DNA of 14,056 bases, from the NCBI GenBank assembly GCA_964404765.1, contig CAYOLL010000157.1:1-14056 (forward strand), in the 5' to 3' direction. Position numbers and translations under genes: made by a program. Positions 13,168 through 14,056 of this stretch are shown here, in pieces. Source of the stretch: CAYOLL01 sp964404765 [NCBI: uncultured Gemmatimonadota bacterium]. GTDB lineage: Bacteria; 4572-55. Every line of letters begins with the position of its first letter. The first letter of the stretch is position 1. The notes under the pieces were generated by a model. The model was not told the DNA's origin. It saw nothing but the letters and a program-made list of their open reading frames with translations, and searched no databases.

Positions 13168-13953
13168 ATGAAGTTACCTATTTATCAAATCGACGCTTTT
13201 ACCAATCGCCTCTTTCACGGCAACCCTGCTGCCGTTGTGCCGCTGGAAAGCTGGCTGCCCGACGATACGCTTGCCGCCATCGCCGCCGAAAACAATCTGG
13301 CCGAAACAGCCTTTGTCATGCCGCGCCCGGATGTTTCCCCGTTGCGCTGGTTTACCCCAACGGTCGAAATTGATTTATGCGGACATGCCACGCTGGCCAG
13401 CGCCGCGGTTTTATTTCGCTATTATTTTCCGCACTTGAATCGGCTTGCCTTCAGCACGTTGAGCGGTGAGCTCTATGTGACGCGCACCGGCGATCTGCTG
13501 AGTCTGGATTTTCCGTCCCGACCCGGTCAGGCGGTAGATATCAGCGACGCCATTGTTGCCGCCCTGAACGCCCGCCCCCGTGAAGCCTATCAAGCGCGGG
13601 ACCTGCTGGTTATTTTTGACTCGGAAGCTGAAGTCCTGGCCTTGCAGCCGGATTTTGAGCGTATTGCCCGGCTGGGGACTGTGGGCGTAATTGTCTCCGC
13701 GCCGGGCGACGCGGTGGATTTTGTCTCGCGGTTTTTTGCTCCGGCCGCCGGTATTCCGGAAGACCCGGTCACCGGCTCCGCTCACTGCACACTTACGCCT
13801 TATTGGGCGCATCGTCTTGGTAAGTCGCAGTTGAATGCCCGTCAGATTTCGGCCCGCGGTGGCGAACTTGTCTGCGAATTGCGTCGTGATCGGGTGATGA
13901 TTGCCGGCCATACGGTTGAATATTTGCGCGGCGAAATCGAAGTCAACGCCTAA
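13168..13953 (+). CDS. PhzF-family isomerase (PhzC/PhzF superfamily)
   Basis: This 261-residue protein with the diaminopimelate-epimerase-like double fold is slightly shorter than typical PhzF (about 280). It begins MKLPIYQIDAFTNRLFHGNPAAVV, the family signature. The conserved catalytic Glu is in NLAETAF (E46). The substrate-pocket motifs DLCGHAT (70-74 region) and EDPVTGSAHC (198-207) are intact. PhzF itself isomerises trans-2,3-dihydro-3-hydroxyanthranilate in phenazine synthesis, but most homologues have unknown substrates. No other phenazine gene is present, so a phenazine role is not supported. GAGG lies 5 nt before the ATG, a good ribosome site. The gene is divergently arranged with the LysA-like decarboxylase, hinting at a shared amino-acid-related role; that is weak inference. 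Confidence 0.92.
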   Translation: MKLPIYQIDAFTNRLFHGNPAAVVPLESWLPDDTLAAIAAENNLAETAFVMPRPDVSPLRWFTPTVEIDLCGHATLASAAVLFRYYFPHLNRLAFSTLSGELYVTRTGDLLSLDFPSRPGQAVDISDAIVAALNARPREAYQARDLLVIFDSEAEVLALQPDFERIARLGTVGVIVSAPGDAVDFVSRFFAPAAGIPEDPVTGSAHCTLTPYWAHRLGKSQLNARQISARGGELVCELRRDRVMIAGHTVEYLRGEIEVNA

Positions 13954-13980
13954 AAAAGATTAAGCACGGATTCATGCCTG

Positions 13981-14010
13981 GCAAGGTTTCCTACACAAAA
14001 ATAACCTTGC
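13981..14010. terminator. Hairpin downstream of the PhzF-like gene, weak terminator candidate
   Basis: GCAAGGTT (13981-13988) and AACCTTGC (14003-14010) form a perfect 8-bp stem with a 14-nt loop, 28 bp after the stop codon of the PhzF-like gene. There is no T-tract on the plus strand afterwards, so termination is uncertain. The right arm overlaps a promoter-like -35 hexamer. Confidence 0.35.
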
Positions 14011-14035
14011 GAAGCATTAGTGTCCGTTCTATAAT
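14007..14035 (+). promoter_or_regulatory. Putative promoter for a gene beyond the window
   Basis: TTGCGA (14007-14012) is followed by a 17-bp spacer and a perfect TATAAT (14030-14035). The downstream gene would lie outside the window. The -35 element overlaps the right arm of the hairpin at 13981-14010. Confidence 0.4.
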
Positions 14036-14056
14036 TTGTTATTACAAAACAAGTTG

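Noticed and set aside
13168-13953. Phenazine biosynthesis locus
   Set aside because: Only a PhzF-family homologue is present; no other phz genes are nearby and most family members have other roles.

Overview
The window looks like a chromosomal segment of a free-living bacterium with medium GC content. It contains six well-supported protein genes and long intergenic stretches full of small inverted repeats and REP-like palindromes. No rRNA, tRNA, CRISPR array or phage gene was seen. Multidomain signalling ATPases, a NACHT-SUMF1 protein and abundant small palindromic repeats suggest a large-genome environmental lineage such as the FCB superphylum or candidate KSB1. That assignment rests on general impression, not on a marker gene.

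Layout: bases 1-54 are the end of a repeat element whose inverted partner lies at 11228-11282. A weak small ORF follows (212-457, minus), then a 23-bp perfect hairpin repeat (540-602). Two large plus-strand signalling genes come next. The first (702-2948) encodes a NACHT-type STAND NTPase fused to a C-terminal SUMF1/FGE-like C-type-lectin-fold domain. The second (3336-8786) encodes an 1816-residue protein with a Ser/Thr kinase, AAA ATPase, helical region, GAF domain and histidine kinase. They are separated by 387 bp of short repeats that also hold a good sigma70-type promoter candidate. Convergent to them is a minus-strand pair: a PAS histidine kinase (about 9757-10920) followed after 3 bp by an EamA/DMT transporter (8866-9753).

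A gene-free stretch (10921-11799) holds several nested inverted repeats, including a 264-bp MITE-like element (11228-11491), and a rho-independent terminator for the next gene. On the right, a LysA-like PLP decarboxylase (11800-13092, minus) is divergent from a PhzF-family isomerase (13168-13953, plus). A putative promoter for an off-window gene lies at the right edge.

The most interesting signals are two. First, the last part of the SUMF1 domain has the length, framework and NNY-rich codons expected of a diversity-generating retroelement variable region, although no reverse transcriptase or template repeat is in the window. Second, the MITE-like family has inverted copies at both ends of the signalling block. 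The two kinases suggest sensory signalling, but no response regulator, effector or cognate stimulus can be identified from the window.
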